A stretch of 64,000 bases of DNA from Lepas anatifera (lineage: Eukaryota > Arthropoda > Thecostraca > Lepadidae). Positions 53,601-63,179 of the stretch are shown here, piece after piece; position 1 is the stretch's first letter; the number at the start of each line of letters is the position of its first letter. The translations under genes and the position numbers were made by a program. Under the pieces are notes generated by a model that was given only the letters and a program-made list of their open reading frames with translations, was not told where the DNA came from and did no database searches. The stretch is taken from NCBI GenBank assembly GCA_034440635.1, contig JAOTON010002271.1:372001-436000 (forward strand), read 5' to 3'.

Positions 53601-56600
53601 GAGACCACACCTGGAAACCATGGCAGCTACTACCGTCGCGCCAGACAGGCAAGCCCCGACACTGTTCTCCCACACCTAGAGCACTGTAGACATAATGATT
53701 GGTAGATTTACATATGCACGATTTAACTGCTAGTGGAAACTAGGTAGCAGAATGTTGGAGGTCAGGGCAAGGTCCTCTCATTTTTAGAAACCTTCAGCTG
53801 AATTCCTTACGGAACAAGGGAATTGCAGTGGAGCGGCAGCGGGAGCAACGGGAGCAGCACTGCTTTCAAGCTACATAATAAAGTAGTGTTGCATAGCTTC
53901 GTCCATGAGTGGAAATGGAGGGATCCTCTCAGCACCGTGTCGATTTTATGCGCGGTTTCCTTTGGTTCCCAAGACCGTAAGAGGGAGTTTGACCGGACCG
54001 CCGAGGCGACGGTAGGCACAAAAAGAGCCCTGACTGTGTCTGGTTAGATCTTTGCAAATAATTTGCGAGATAATCTTGAAATGATTTGGCCCGCTGCATT
54101 TGTGGTACTCTCAAACATTTGTTTACAAAATATCTGTTCAATTTCTTGACGTCGCCTTTAGGGCATGTCATTTCTATTCTGCTTGTTCAGAATCTATTTT
54201 CGCTCCTACGGATATGCCATGAAAGTCGCTATTAAAAACGCAACGCCCAGTTATGATTCTTAGTACACGCTGACAAATGAAGTAAATAAGCAAATAATTG
54301 GTATTGAATTGATTCTGGTTTGGTTTGAACTGGTACTTATTGGAATTAGTACGGAAGAATGTACCAAATCATTGTGTTTTAGGTATAACTAAATGACCGT
54401 AGGCATCAACATCTCGTTTGGAGTGGTACTGTTGCAATCAGCTACGAATCAGCGTTCACGCCAAGTTTGCTGCTGCCAGAGATGGGTCTAGTATTCTGGT
54501 AATGGGCTGGGCCAAGCCAGAGGAAGACACCTTCCAAGGCTGGCCGCCTCAGAGGACACTTTTTAAGGCTGACCAAGCCTCAGGAAGACACCCTTCCTAA
54601 GGCTGGCCAAGCCTCAGGAGGACACCCTGCCTAAGGCTGGCCAATGCCTTAGGAGGACACCCCTTCCTGAGGCTGGCCTGCCTCAGAGGCACTCCCGAGG
54701 CTGGCCACCTCAGGAGGACACCCTTCCTGGCGCCAGCCATTAGGGCTGGGGGCATTTTGTGCATTCCTAGGGAAGCCCTTCCATTGTATTCTTTGTCCGC
54801 CTTTAAAGAGGTGGGGTTTTTAATTCAGCGAGAATTAGCTGAGCACAATTTGGACAAATGAATGCCACTGTCTGGAGAGACTAGGTCAAATAGTGGGAAA
54901 AAGCTGCAGCTGAAAGTTAATGAGAAGCAAGCAGTGAAAGACGCCAGAAAACCTCTGCCCCTGCCTCTCCCAGGGTCGCCTTCTACAATCAATTTTAAGT
55001 TACCTGTTCCACTCAGTTCTTGAATTTTCAGGATGCCTTCAAATCTCAGCATAAAGCTGGAATCCACGGATCTGAGGGAAGAGGGGCGACGGCCCGCTTC
55101 GCCCCTTGGATCCGTCCCTACCTCCTACCTTGTCGATATCGTCCAACTCCTCGGGCTCCGAGTCGATGAGCTCCTCAGGCGGCAAGTTGAGGAAGGCCTC
55201 CGAGGTAGCCTGGCGGCGCAGCTTCCTCAGACCTGTCCAACGCACACTGTGACGTCACACATCGCCGCAGCTTCCTTAGACACGTCGGAAGCGTCTTATG
55301 ACATCACACTTCATCAAAAATTTTCTCAGACATGTGAAACCCACATTGCGACGTCACATACCATGGTGGCGTCTATAGACATGTTCATAAGTGTCGCCAC
55401 CGGCAAAAAGTGGGGGGCCAGCCAAACTTCAACCTGATGCTGACAAAAACTTTTAACATCAGGACCAAAACTGTTCGAATTTGGGTCCTCGCTGCATTCG
55501 CAGCGGCTGGATATAAGAATGTCCGGTTGTCTCTCATTTTCACTGAGATCAGGAAATTTTGGGCCAAAAGTGGGGGGGCCAGGCCCCTGCCCTCTTTTCC
55601 GAGCGTATGGACACGTTGAGCGCACCTTTTGATGGCATATCATCAAAGCCTTCTCAAACATGTGGAACGCACCTCATGACGTCACATAGCACCACAGCTT
55701 CCTCAAACACGTCGCACACACTACCTGATGTCACACGTTTTCAAGACTTCCTCAGACAGAAATGGTGTGAAAAGGACTTGAGCTTCATTTAGTATGGCGT
55801 ATGTTTATTGCAAGAAGATATTATATGTGCATTGACAGGTTTAATACCATTTTCCTCTCTAGGCATGATCCGCACAAATACTTTTCCAGCACTACATCGC
55901 AATTCAACTTACCTTCAAGCATAGGCTTGCTGCGGTCGTTCACCTTGACCTTTCTAAGCTTCACACCACACCGAATCTCGTTCAGAAGTTTTGCACTTGT
56001 GGAGGCTTGTTTTTCTGACTCGAAAACAAACTGAAAAATAGCGTGCAAAATCACGACATCATTTTCTACAAATCACGACAGAGGTTGAAAATAACCAACC
56101 GCAATCTCAGATCCAGGACAACACTTGGGGGGGGGGGGTTAAATTACACAAGTTTCCCCTGCCATTGCCTCGGGCCAAAAAATATCGCGTGCCAATCCTA
56201 CGTTGGGTCTCGGAATAGCCTTCGACTATGCATTAACTATAGGCACTCTGACATTTCAGTGGGGGGGCTTGAGCCCCTAACCATCGCCCTTGTATCCGTC
56301 ACTCACCACCTGTGTTATAATTAACCAGTACTTGATCAAATTAGGAGGAATGACACCCTCTTACTTGAAAGTTACGGTCAATCTGAAATCAGCCAGCACG
56401 CTCCCTGAGCCAAACTGATTGAAAGATCTTGTCTTGACACGCAGAAAAGACCTTTGTTCAACATTTCATTGCCCAAACGGTGACTCAACGTTTGCTGAGA
56501 CATAAGCTTTCCTGTAGAGAAAATCCGTCACTCTAAATAAATTTCCCTTAACGCATATATAATGGCGTTACCGACGGCTGTGTGCTCTTGTCTCATGTGA

Positions 56601-59600
56601 GGGCAAACAGGGCTCTTGGTTGCAGAGTACGCTCTGGCAACACAAGTCTCCACAAACGTTGAGCACTGAGTGGAATGAAATGTTTTCCAGGGAAGTTTTT
56701 CGACATGACTTACAATACTGCTGTCTGAGTTCGAATCCTACTTACAATGTGCCATATTTCCTAAGCCGTAACCACATAATTGCTCAATATAATTCATACG
56801 ATAGTTATAATGGGGAGCCCACAAAAGAGACTTGGTATTCTTTCACTGACACAAAACATCCTGGAAAACTAAGCTGTAACCCTTGGAGCCATCATGGCAC
56901 AACCTGATATTGGGATAATTCTTTTGAAAATGTGGCGTCAGCTCTAGCTTATGCCTTAGCTAGCAAACATATATCTGTAGGTGAGGTTCCTTGACCTTGC
57001 TTCCTGGCTTGACGTGGATTGACCAGAATCTAGATGGAAGTACAGTGAGGGCTAGAAAGAAGCAAAGCCACGCCCAGTGGTACTATGTCCCGCCATTTCT
57101 AGACACTTGGAAAACCCCAAAGAAATTCAAAATAAAGGCCAATAATTGCTAGGTCTAAACAGCACACCAAATGATGTAATATAGCGTCGCCAAGCCTCAA
57201 CCTTTTTGGAGGGATCCGGTACAAGGATAAATAAAATCCAAAGCGCCTTGATTCCAGATTTATAATTCAGCATTTATAGAATGTGCGGTCCAAACTGTGC
57301 CCCGTTTATTTAATCTTCGCCTCTTCAGTGCCAGATTGTCGAGCATCCCAGTATGCGCGGGATGCAAGTGCCCACATAACCGCGCCAACATCACCGTTCT
57401 TACGTCGTCGTCCTTTTTCTTCATTGCCTTGAGGACAGGGGCACTGCGATCGTTGCACTGCACCGACTTCAGCTGCCGCGGCGCCCCAATCTCCTTCATC
57501 ATCGTACTCCAGTCGGGCCGTCGGCGCGGCGTCTTCCTCAGGCTCTCCAGCTTCCGCTTCTGCTCCTCCGTCAGCGGCTTGGCACCTGCCGTCCAGCACG
57601 GCTCACGTCACAACTCCGGGGCCGCATGTCACGGCGAAAGGATTTCCAGCAGCAGTCGTGGTAGCAGAAGCACAATCATATAGGTCTCATATCATCCATT
57701 GAACACTGGCTACCAAACCAAATGATTGTCATATCCAACATAACCTCAAGCGATTGCGCATTCTCTCTTCCCGCATCTGATCGTATGATCACTAAAACTA
57801 GCCCTATGACAGCCACTGGGCGAGAAATAAGGCTTTGAATCTAGCCCATGACCTGTGATAATGAACCGTGACATCGACTCTAACAGTGAACAACCCTAAC
57901 TATGAAATTGTAACATGATACACGTCACACTGATTGACGTCATCTGATCGGAAGTTTTAGGGTCAATGACCTTGAAAATGTTGGTATGACCTTTACTTGT
58001 GACCTTTTTATTTGAACTAGACCTTCATATGCGAAGTGACCGTGGTCTATAACCCAAATTGTATGACATTATGACGTCATCTCTTGGCATACAATGTAAG
58101 TGAACAGGTGCGACCGAACGGTTTTGTGGTGATCTTAAAATATAGGCGGGATCTTGAAAGTCCATACAAAAAATTAAAATTATTTCACCAACTGACCTAA
58201 TGGTCAGTTTATTCAATTGTAGCCAAATAGGTAGCATTTTAGACTCCAAACTGTTCTCCAGCCACCTCCTAAAATGGGTGGGGTCCTTCAGGATCCCCTC
58301 CATTGTGCCTGTTAACCTCTAAGGAAGACCCGAAAGCTTCTACGAGCTACCCTGAGCCGTTTAAGAGATATTTGAGAAAGCATGAGGGCTGAGTAGATTC
58401 AGCGTACGCCCTTTGCCTGATATTGTTTTTCTTCCATGCCTAATGTTAAAATTCGTGTGCGCCCAAACAAGCAAAAAGGAAAAACAGTTGTGACTTTTAT
58501 TTCACATTACGAGCATTATTATTTATGCCTGTCATTTCACTTCCATGTAGTGAGTAGAGCGTAAGTTACGAGGAAATTTATCTTGAGGGACATCTGACGT
58601 AAAATTTTGAAAGATTACATGAAAGATTAGATTAGGTTAGATAGCTGGATATGCAACTCAAAAGCCTTTTGTATTATTCAATCTAAGAAACAGCCAAATC
58701 TGAAATGACCTTCAAAAAACATTAACTGAACTGAATCTCAAGCCAAACATACACTTAAAGAATACGGTTGCAAGGTAACTTGGTCAGAGTTCCCAGAGCC
58801 AAATATCATAAAAAGCAAAAATACTAAATCTTAGGAATTCATCGAATGATTTCGTTCCATACTTTCAATGTCGTGGAGTTATGGACCTTAAATTTAACGT
58901 ACTAACCTTTGAAATTTGCCCAAGGTAAAAGGGTGCAACCAAAATAATAACTGCATTCTACGCCCCGAAAGAACCAGTAATTTAGTTTTGCTTTAAAAGC
59001 CCAATGGCAATGTTTTATTTGGTTAAGTTTTGAATCAACTTTCACATTCAATCAGCGCTGAGGCACCGGGTCTCACTTGGCGGAGGCGGCGGCAGCGGCG
59101 GAAGTCCTGGGGGAGGGGGAGGGGGCGGTGGCGGTGGAGGCGGAGGGGGCGGTGGTGCTAGCTGCACCTCCTTCCATGGAGCTGCCTGTCTTGTTTCTGC
59201 TTCCTTTTCCGCCTTCGCTTTTGCCTCCAGCTCTTGCAGCTTGCTGAAATCTGCAACATGAGTTGTTATGAAACACCTGGCAAATGCGAGTACGAAAGTT
59301 CGGCTGCTGGACTGGAACTATGGTTAGAGAGTCTTAGATTATTTTTTATATTTATATATATATTTCACGAAAACATACAGCACCTCTATATACAATTGTT
59401 ACCAAGATAGTAGGTTAGGTTCAGCCCTAGGGCCCGTGCTTTGGATTCAACGTCAGCCACAAGTCCCGTGTTGTACTTTGGGCCGATTGTTGTTGTTGGC
59501 CGTCTCGGGCTCATGCTGTGTTGTGGATGTCTGCCCCGAGGCCCGTATTGTGAGGTTTATGTCAGCCCACGGACCCGTGTTTGTGGTGGATGTCAGCCTC

Positions 59601-62600
59601 AGACCCGTATTGTGTGGTGCATGTCAGCCCTGGGACCCGTGTTTGTGGTGGATGTCAGCCTTGGGACCCGTGTTTGTGGTGGATGTCAGCCTTGGGACCC
59701 GTGTTTGTGGTGGATGTCAGCCTTGGGCCCGTGTTTCTGTTGGATGTCAGCCCCGGGACCCGTGTTTGTGGTGGATGTCAGCCTTGGGACCCGTGTTTGT
59801 GGTGGATGTCAGCCTTGGGACCCGTGTTTGTGTTGGATGTCAGCCCCGGGACCCGTGTTTGTGGTCTATGTCAGCCTCGGGACCCGTGTTTGTGGTCTAT
59901 GTCAGCTCCGGGACCCGTGTTTGTGGTGGATGTCAGCCCCGGGACCCGTGTTGTGTGGTGGATGTCAGCCCCGGGACCCGTGTTTGTGGTGGATTTCAGC
60001 CCCGGGACCCGTGTTTGTGGTGGATGTCAGCCCTGGGACCCGTATTGTGTGGTGTATGTTAGCCCCTGGGACCCGTGTTTGTGGTGGATGTCAGCCTTGG
60101 GACCCGTGTTTGTGGTGGATGTCAGCCTTGGGACCCGTGTTTTTGTTGGATGTCAGCCCCTGGGACCCGTATTGTGTGGTGGATGTCAGCCCCGGGACCC
60201 GTGTTTGTGGTGGATTTCAGCCCCTGGGACCCGTGTTTGTGGTGGATGTCAGCCTTGGGACCCGTGTTGTGTGGTGGATGTCAGCCCCTGGGACCCGTGT
60301 TTGTGGTGGATGTCAGCCTTGGGACCCGTGTTTGTGGTCTATGTCAGCCTTGGGACCCGTGTTTGTGGTGGATGTCAGCCTTGGGACCCGTGTTTGTGGT
60401 TTATGTCAGCCCCAGGACCCGTGTTTGTGGTGGATGTCAGCCCTGGGACCCGTGTTTGTGGTGGATGTCAGCCTTGGGACCCGTGTTTGTGGTGGATGTC
60501 AGCCTTGGGACCCGTGTTTGTGGTGGATGTCAGCCTTGGGACCCGTGTTTGTGGTGGATATCAGCCTTGGGGACCCGTGTTGGTGGTGGATGCCAGCCTT
60601 GGGACCCGTGCTATGCGTTGGATGTCAGCCCCAGGGACCCGTGTTTGTGGTCTGGATGTCAGCTCCGGGACCGGTATTTGTGGTGGATGTCAGCCTTGGG
60701 ACCCGTGTTTGTGGTGGATGTCAGCACCGGGACCCGTGTTTGTGGTGGATGTCAGCCCCGGGACCCGTGTTGTGTGGTGGATGTCAGCCCAGGGACCCGT
60801 GTTTGTGGTGGATGTCAGCCTTGGGACCCGTGTTTGTGGTGGATGTCAGCCCTGGGACCCGTGTTTGTGGTGGATGTCAGCCTTGGGACCCGTGTTTGTG
60901 GTGGATGCCAGCCTTGGGACCCGTGCTATGCGTTGGATGTCAGCCCTGGGACCCGTGTTTGTGGTGTATGTCAGCCCCGGGACCCGTGTTTGTGGTGGAT
61001 GTCAGCCCCGGGACTCGTGTTTGTGGTGGATGTCAGCCTTGGGGTGTTTGTGGTGGATGGCCTGGGACCCGTGTTGTGTGGATGTCCTTGGGACCCATAT
61101 TGTGTTGTGGATGTCAGCCCAGGGACCAGTGCTGTGTGTTGGATGTGCCCTGAGACCCGTGCTGTGTGTTGGATGTCAGCCCTGAGACTTGTGCTTTGTG
61201 TTGGGTGTCAGCCAAGGGACCCATATTGTGTGGTGAATGTCAGTTCCATACAACCAGGACGATAATCGATTTCTATAGTTGTGGAAATTTACATACAGGT
61301 AATGTCAGTCAAGGTGGTACTACTAGTTTGAACAAGCGGAAATGCAAGCATAAATAATGAATGGGTGAGACCATCTCAACAGTAGGCCCTAAAATTATCT
61401 CAAAAGTAAACATCTTACCGAGCCATTCACTTTCATAGGGGAGGCGTAAAGGTATAGAACAAAAGCAAGGTAAAAAGGAATATGTAGATTTGCATATTTA
61501 TATTCACCTTGCATCTGTCACAAAAGAAATATTGAGCATGTACCCACCAGCACCACTACTACTCCGCTCCACGTTCCAGCACGCGCTACCACTCACCTAG
61601 GGACTTCCTCTTGTCGGCCCAGTCCGGCTCAGGTCTGTCGAAGCTGGCCATCTTGTCCAGCTTATTGGCCCTCTCCAGTCGACCCAGCGTCGTGGCGTCC
61701 ATCTTTTTGGGGGTCCAGTCGAGTTTGGAAGGGGTGGCCAGCATCTTCTCCTGATGTCGCCGCTCCAGTTCCTCCAGCTTGTCCGGGTCCACCGGCACCG
61801 GCGCCCACTGCGGTTTACTGTCGCCATCGGCCACTGCGTCGAGATCGCCCACCCCGGCTTACTGTCGCCGTCGGACACTGCGTCAGAGATCGCCCACCCC
61901 GGCTTACTGTCGCCATGGCGCCCACCCCGGCTTACTGTTGCCGTCGGACACTTTGTCAGAGATCGCCCATTCCGGCTTACTTTCGCCGTCGGACACTGCG
62001 TCAGAGATCGCCCATTCCAGCTTACTGTTGCCGTCGGACACTGCGTCAGAGATCGCCCACCCCGGATTACTGTTGCCGTCGGACACTTCGTCAGAGATCG
62101 CCCACCCCGGCTTACTGTCGCCATGGCGCCCACCCCGGCTTACTGTTGCCGTCGGACACTTTGTCAGAGATCGCCCATCCCGGCTTACTGTTGCCGTCGG
62201 ACACTGTGTCAGAGATCGCCCATCCCGGCTTACTGTCGCCATGGCGCCCACCCCGGCTTACTGTCGCCGTCGGACACTGCGTCAGAGATCGCCTATCCCG
62301 ACTTACTGTCGCCGTCAGACACTGCGCCAAAGAGCACCCTAAACGGCTTACTGTCACATGGCAGACACCAAGGTTTTGTCAAATGATCTTGTTTTATAGT
62401 AATGGAACATATTTGAAGTTCGCCCATACTTTGCTCTGTATTTATGAGATACTCTGATATACTGCACATATGTATGTAAGGCTTTGCCAGTAATAATAAT
62501 TTTGGGGGCTTATAGACGCACCAACTGCCAGAGTCATATGGCGTCGCCAACTTTGCCAGTAAGCAGTTATTTAATTTATGCCATCTCAGAAATGTTTCTT

Positions 62601-62969
62601 CTTGCACCTGGGTCAAATATTTTCTGAAATTTTGAAAGTTTAACTTGATAATTTGGCAGTGGTTGTGACATCAGGGTCACCGATCTAAGCAGCAGAAGCT
62701 AACTGACCTGGGACGCTTGGTATGGGGTCACTGACCTGGGACGCTTGGTATGGGGTCACTGACCTGGGCAGTTCGGTACGGGTCACTGACCTGGGCAGTT
62801 CGGTAGGCTTCTGGAGCGGCACCGGAACATCTCCCAGCCTCTTCTTGGCCTCATCCGCCCAGGGAGGCACCTCCACCGCCTGCGGGTACACCACAGCGCT
62901 CTTCCTGTTGGGCGCCACCCGCTTGAGCTTGGGCTTCCGCCAGGGCACGCTGGCCGACTCCACCGGCAT
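49726..62969 (-). CDS. Polyproline, WH2-like, coiled-coil protein; tentative espin/Forked-like actin regulator (whole gene)
   Basis: Eight exons on the minus strand join with matching phases (62969-62791, 61817-61597, 59250-59077, 57585-57404, 56030-55913, 55232-55129, 53577-53371, 50661-49726) into 706 codons. In order: Trp/Pro-rich basic N-terminus with VPPWADEAKKRL and PEPDWADKRKSL; polyproline with GLPPLPPPPP at about 170-191, a possible profilin or SH3 ligand; two related motifs at 220-243 (MMKEIGAPRQLKSVQ, then CNDRSAPVL) and 267-290 (LLNEIRCGVKLRKVK, then VNDRSKPML), the second a good WH2 actin-binding match; coiled coil at about 327-372; and a last exon with coils and two Ser/Glu tracts (about 508-530, 603-655), ending NELVNDLG. 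The combination suggests an actin-filament regulator. Espin/Forked is my best guess, not proved. Ankyrin repeats, if any, would lie beyond 63178. Confidence 0.75.
50669..51342 (-). repeat. 30-bp minisatellite at the last-intron acceptor
   Basis: About 22 units; on the minus strand each contains CCCTGGTTGCAGGTGGTGAT and GTCACGTGTG. The final unit becomes the real acceptor (CCTTTGCTGCAG|GCGGTG), so the array is a tandem duplication of the 3' splice site. Subtypes cluster: GTCACGTGTG units at both ends and GCTACGTATG units in the middle (about 50970-51240). Diverged units continue at 51862-51985, beyond a SINE insertion. Confidence 0.93.
51343..51861 (-). mobile_element. SINE family B insertion splitting the 30-bp array
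   Basis: The 17-bp sequence AATCGGGGCACACGTGA occurs on both sides (51326-51342 and 51862-51878), as expected of a target duplication. The left end is a (TTGA)n tail followed by GGGTTTTAGGGCGCGCCAAC, matching family B tails. The right part, read on the minus strand, has a tRNA-like TTGTGGTAGTCAACCGCGC followed by GATAGGCGCC. It is GC-rich and 519 bp long. Confidence 0.75.
51986..52825. other. Intronic DNA, no gene recognised
   Basis: AT-rich part of the last intron of the minus-strand gene. I see no exon. Confidence 0.4.
52830..53025 (-). mobile_element. GC-rich MITE related to 29122-29425
   Basis: Reverse-complement relative of 29210-29370: both contain GGATGCGAGTATCGGCGCC-like, CCGATAGG and GGTGCCCCC segments in matching order. 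The outer ends are not defined. Confidence 0.5.
53371..53577 (-). CDS. WH2/coiled-coil gene, exon 7
   Basis: Acceptor GTGGTTCTCAG|GTG; encodes VRDDLQSTRQLLGEEVKNCE, then HLTKENKHLKNEIRRLV, a strong heptad pattern, to PPPQVAQ. Phase 0 at both ends, 69 codons. Two adjacent donors fit (CAG|GTCAGC used here, CAG|GTGGCT nine bases earlier), so a 3-residue length variant is possible. Confidence 0.85.
53580..54490. other. Intronic DNA, no gene recognised
   Basis: Intron between exons 6 and 7 of the minus-strand gene. Unremarkable and AT-rich. Confidence 0.35.
54495..54735. repeat. Minisatellite of about 31-34 bp, intronic
   Basis: About seven imperfect units with cores AGGCTGGCC and CTCAGGAGGACACCCTTCC. 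It is well inside the intron and not adjacent to a splice site. Confidence 0.85.
55129..55232 (-). CDS. WH2/coiled-coil gene, exon 6
   Basis: Acceptor GTGCGTTGGACAG|GT; encodes LRKLRRQATSEAFLNLPPEE, then LIDSEPEELDDIDK; donor AAG|GTAGGA. The incoming two bases GT complete the Gly codon split from exon 5, and it leaves phase 0. The upstream intron contains three short copies of a CTTCCTCAGAC-type sequence (see findings). Confidence 0.85.
55913..56030 (-). CDS. WH2/coiled-coil gene, exon 5 (WH2-like motif 2)
   Basis: Acceptor CTATTTTTCAG|TTT; encodes FVFESEKQASTSAKLLNEIR, then CGVKLRKVKVNDRSKPMLE; donor GAAG|GTAAGT leaves phase 1. LLNEIRCGVKLRKV fits the WH2 consensus (LLxxIxxGxxLKKV). Confidence 0.87.
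56105..56312 (+). mobile_element. GGATAC-type MITE
   Basis: Begins AGATCCAGGACAACACTTGG and ends ACCATCGCCCTTGTATCCGT. In reverse complement it shares ordered segments with 22140-22262. It lies in the intron just upstream of exon 5. Confidence 0.5.
56315..57403. other. Intronic DNA, no gene recognised
   Basis: Intron between exons 4 and 5 of the minus-strand gene. No exon or repeat recognised. Confidence 0.35.
57404..57585 (-). CDS. WH2/coiled-coil gene, exon 4 (WH2-like motif 1)
   Basis: Acceptor TGCTGGACGGCAG|GT; encodes AKPLTEEQKRKLESLRKTPR, then RRPDWSTMMKEIGAPRQLK, then SVQCNDRSAPVLKAMKKKDD; donor GAC|GTAAGA leaves phase 0. MMKEI..LKSV..NDRS.P is a diverged version of motif 2 in exon 5. 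GC-rich relative to its introns. Confidence 0.87.
57590..59070. other. Intronic DNA, no gene recognised
   Basis: Intron between exons 3 and 4. AT-rich; no exon recognised. Confidence 0.35.
59077..59250 (-). CDS. WH2/coiled-coil gene, exon 3 (polyproline)
   Basis: Acceptor CATGTTGCAG|AT; encodes FSKLQELEAKAKAEKEAETR, then QAAPWKEVQLA, a run of prolines and GLPPLPPPPP; donor CCAA|GTGAGA leaves phase 1, matching exon 4. Other frames are open here because of the CCG/CCT repeats, but only this frame fits both splice phases. Confidence 0.87.
59500..61250. repeat. 31-bp minisatellite, about 1.75 kb, intronic
   Basis: About 55 units with cores GGGACCCGTGTTTGTGGTGG and ATGTCAGCC(T/C)(T/C). Variant units have TTGTGTGGTG (one base fewer) or GTCTATG. 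All + strand frames appear open as Trp/Cys/Pro/Val repeats; this comes from the 31-bp period. It lies in intron 2 of the minus-strand gene, 250 bp and 340 bp from the two splice sites. Confidence 0.95.
61597..61817 (-). CDS. WH2/coiled-coil gene, exon 2
   Basis: Acceptor GATGGCGACAG|T completes Ser60; encodes KPQWAPVPVDPDKLEELERR, then HQEKMLATPSKLDWTPKKMD, to FDRPEPDWADKRKSL; donor CTAG|GTGAGT leaves phase 1. This acceptor is chosen because its phase fits exon 1. The array upstream repeats the acceptor and the first 16 bases of this exon. Confidence 0.85.
61818..62365 (-). repeat. 45/28-bp minisatellite copying the exon 2 acceptor
   Basis: About 12 units, mostly 45 bp with some 28-bp short forms. 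On the minus strand each holds a GGCGACAG|TAAGCC-type site followed by GGGGTGGGCG and ATCTCTGACGCAGTGTCC, matching the true exon 2 start GGCGACAG|TAAACC and CGCAGTGGGCG. A 45-bp unit would translate as the 15-residue repeat SKPGWAISDAVSDGD. Short units and a 44-bp first unit break the frame. Confidence 0.93.
62487..62560 (-). mobile_element. SINE family B tail fragment
   Basis: AATAATAATTTTGGGGGC then TATAGACGCACCAACTGCC and TATGGCGTCGCCAAC match the tails of the family B SINEs at 25350 and 51343. Confidence 0.6.
62702..62790 (-). repeat. Four tandem copies of the exon 1 splice donor
   Basis: CCCAG|GTCAGT occurs with donor hexamers at 62785-62790, 62758-62763, 62730-62735 and 62702-62707, spaced 27, 28 and 28 bp. 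The unit also repeats the exon end ACCGAACTGCCCAG, changed to ACCAAGCGTCCCAG in the two distal copies. Using the second donor would add 9 codons in frame. Confidence 0.88.
62791..62969 (-). CDS. WH2/coiled-coil gene, exon 1 from the first in-frame ATG
   Basis: ATG at 62969 in the context CCAGCCATGCCGG begins MPVESASVPWRKPKLKRVAP, and the exon continues YPQAVEVPPWADEAKKRL to TELP, with donor CCCAG|GTCAGT leaving phase 2. An in-frame TAG lies about 45 bases upstream of this ATG, which supports it as the start, but see the acidic open frame just upstream. Confidence 0.75.
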
Positions 62970-63178
62970 GGCTGGCGGGGGCGCCGCTCCTGCGGCCCGG
63001 CCGGGGACGGTGGGCTACCACCGGCTGAGGATGCTGATTCTGCTCGCCTCCGGAGCTCAGCTCCTCCCCCTCCTCCTCAGAATTGTCCTCCTCGGATTCC
63101 TCTTCTGAGCTGATCTCGAACCTGACGATGGTTGTCTTCCGCGGGTCGGCAGGCTGACCTGCACCGCTGGTGGTCGAC
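62970..63178 (-). CDS. Probable 5' extension of exon 1, frame broken
   Basis: A possible acceptor CTTTGACCCAG precedes an open frame STTSGAGQPADPRKTTIVRF, then EISSEEESEEDNSEEEGEEL, then SSGGEQNQHPQP. This looks coding (acidic, Ser/Glu-rich, like the tracts in the last exon). It is out of frame by one base with the segment from 62969 on, and no intron of credible length fits between. Either there is a real or assembly indel at about 63000-63020, or this is leader sequence. Confidence 0.4.
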
Positions 63179-63179
63179 C

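Noticed and set aside
59436..61265. Three overlapping open frames of 200-570 codons on the + strand
   Set aside because: By-product of the 31-bp minisatellite, and antisense to a well-supported intron.
61818..62365. A CRISPR-like or regularly spaced array
   Set aside because: Units are contiguous with no unique spacers and the context is a eukaryotic intron.
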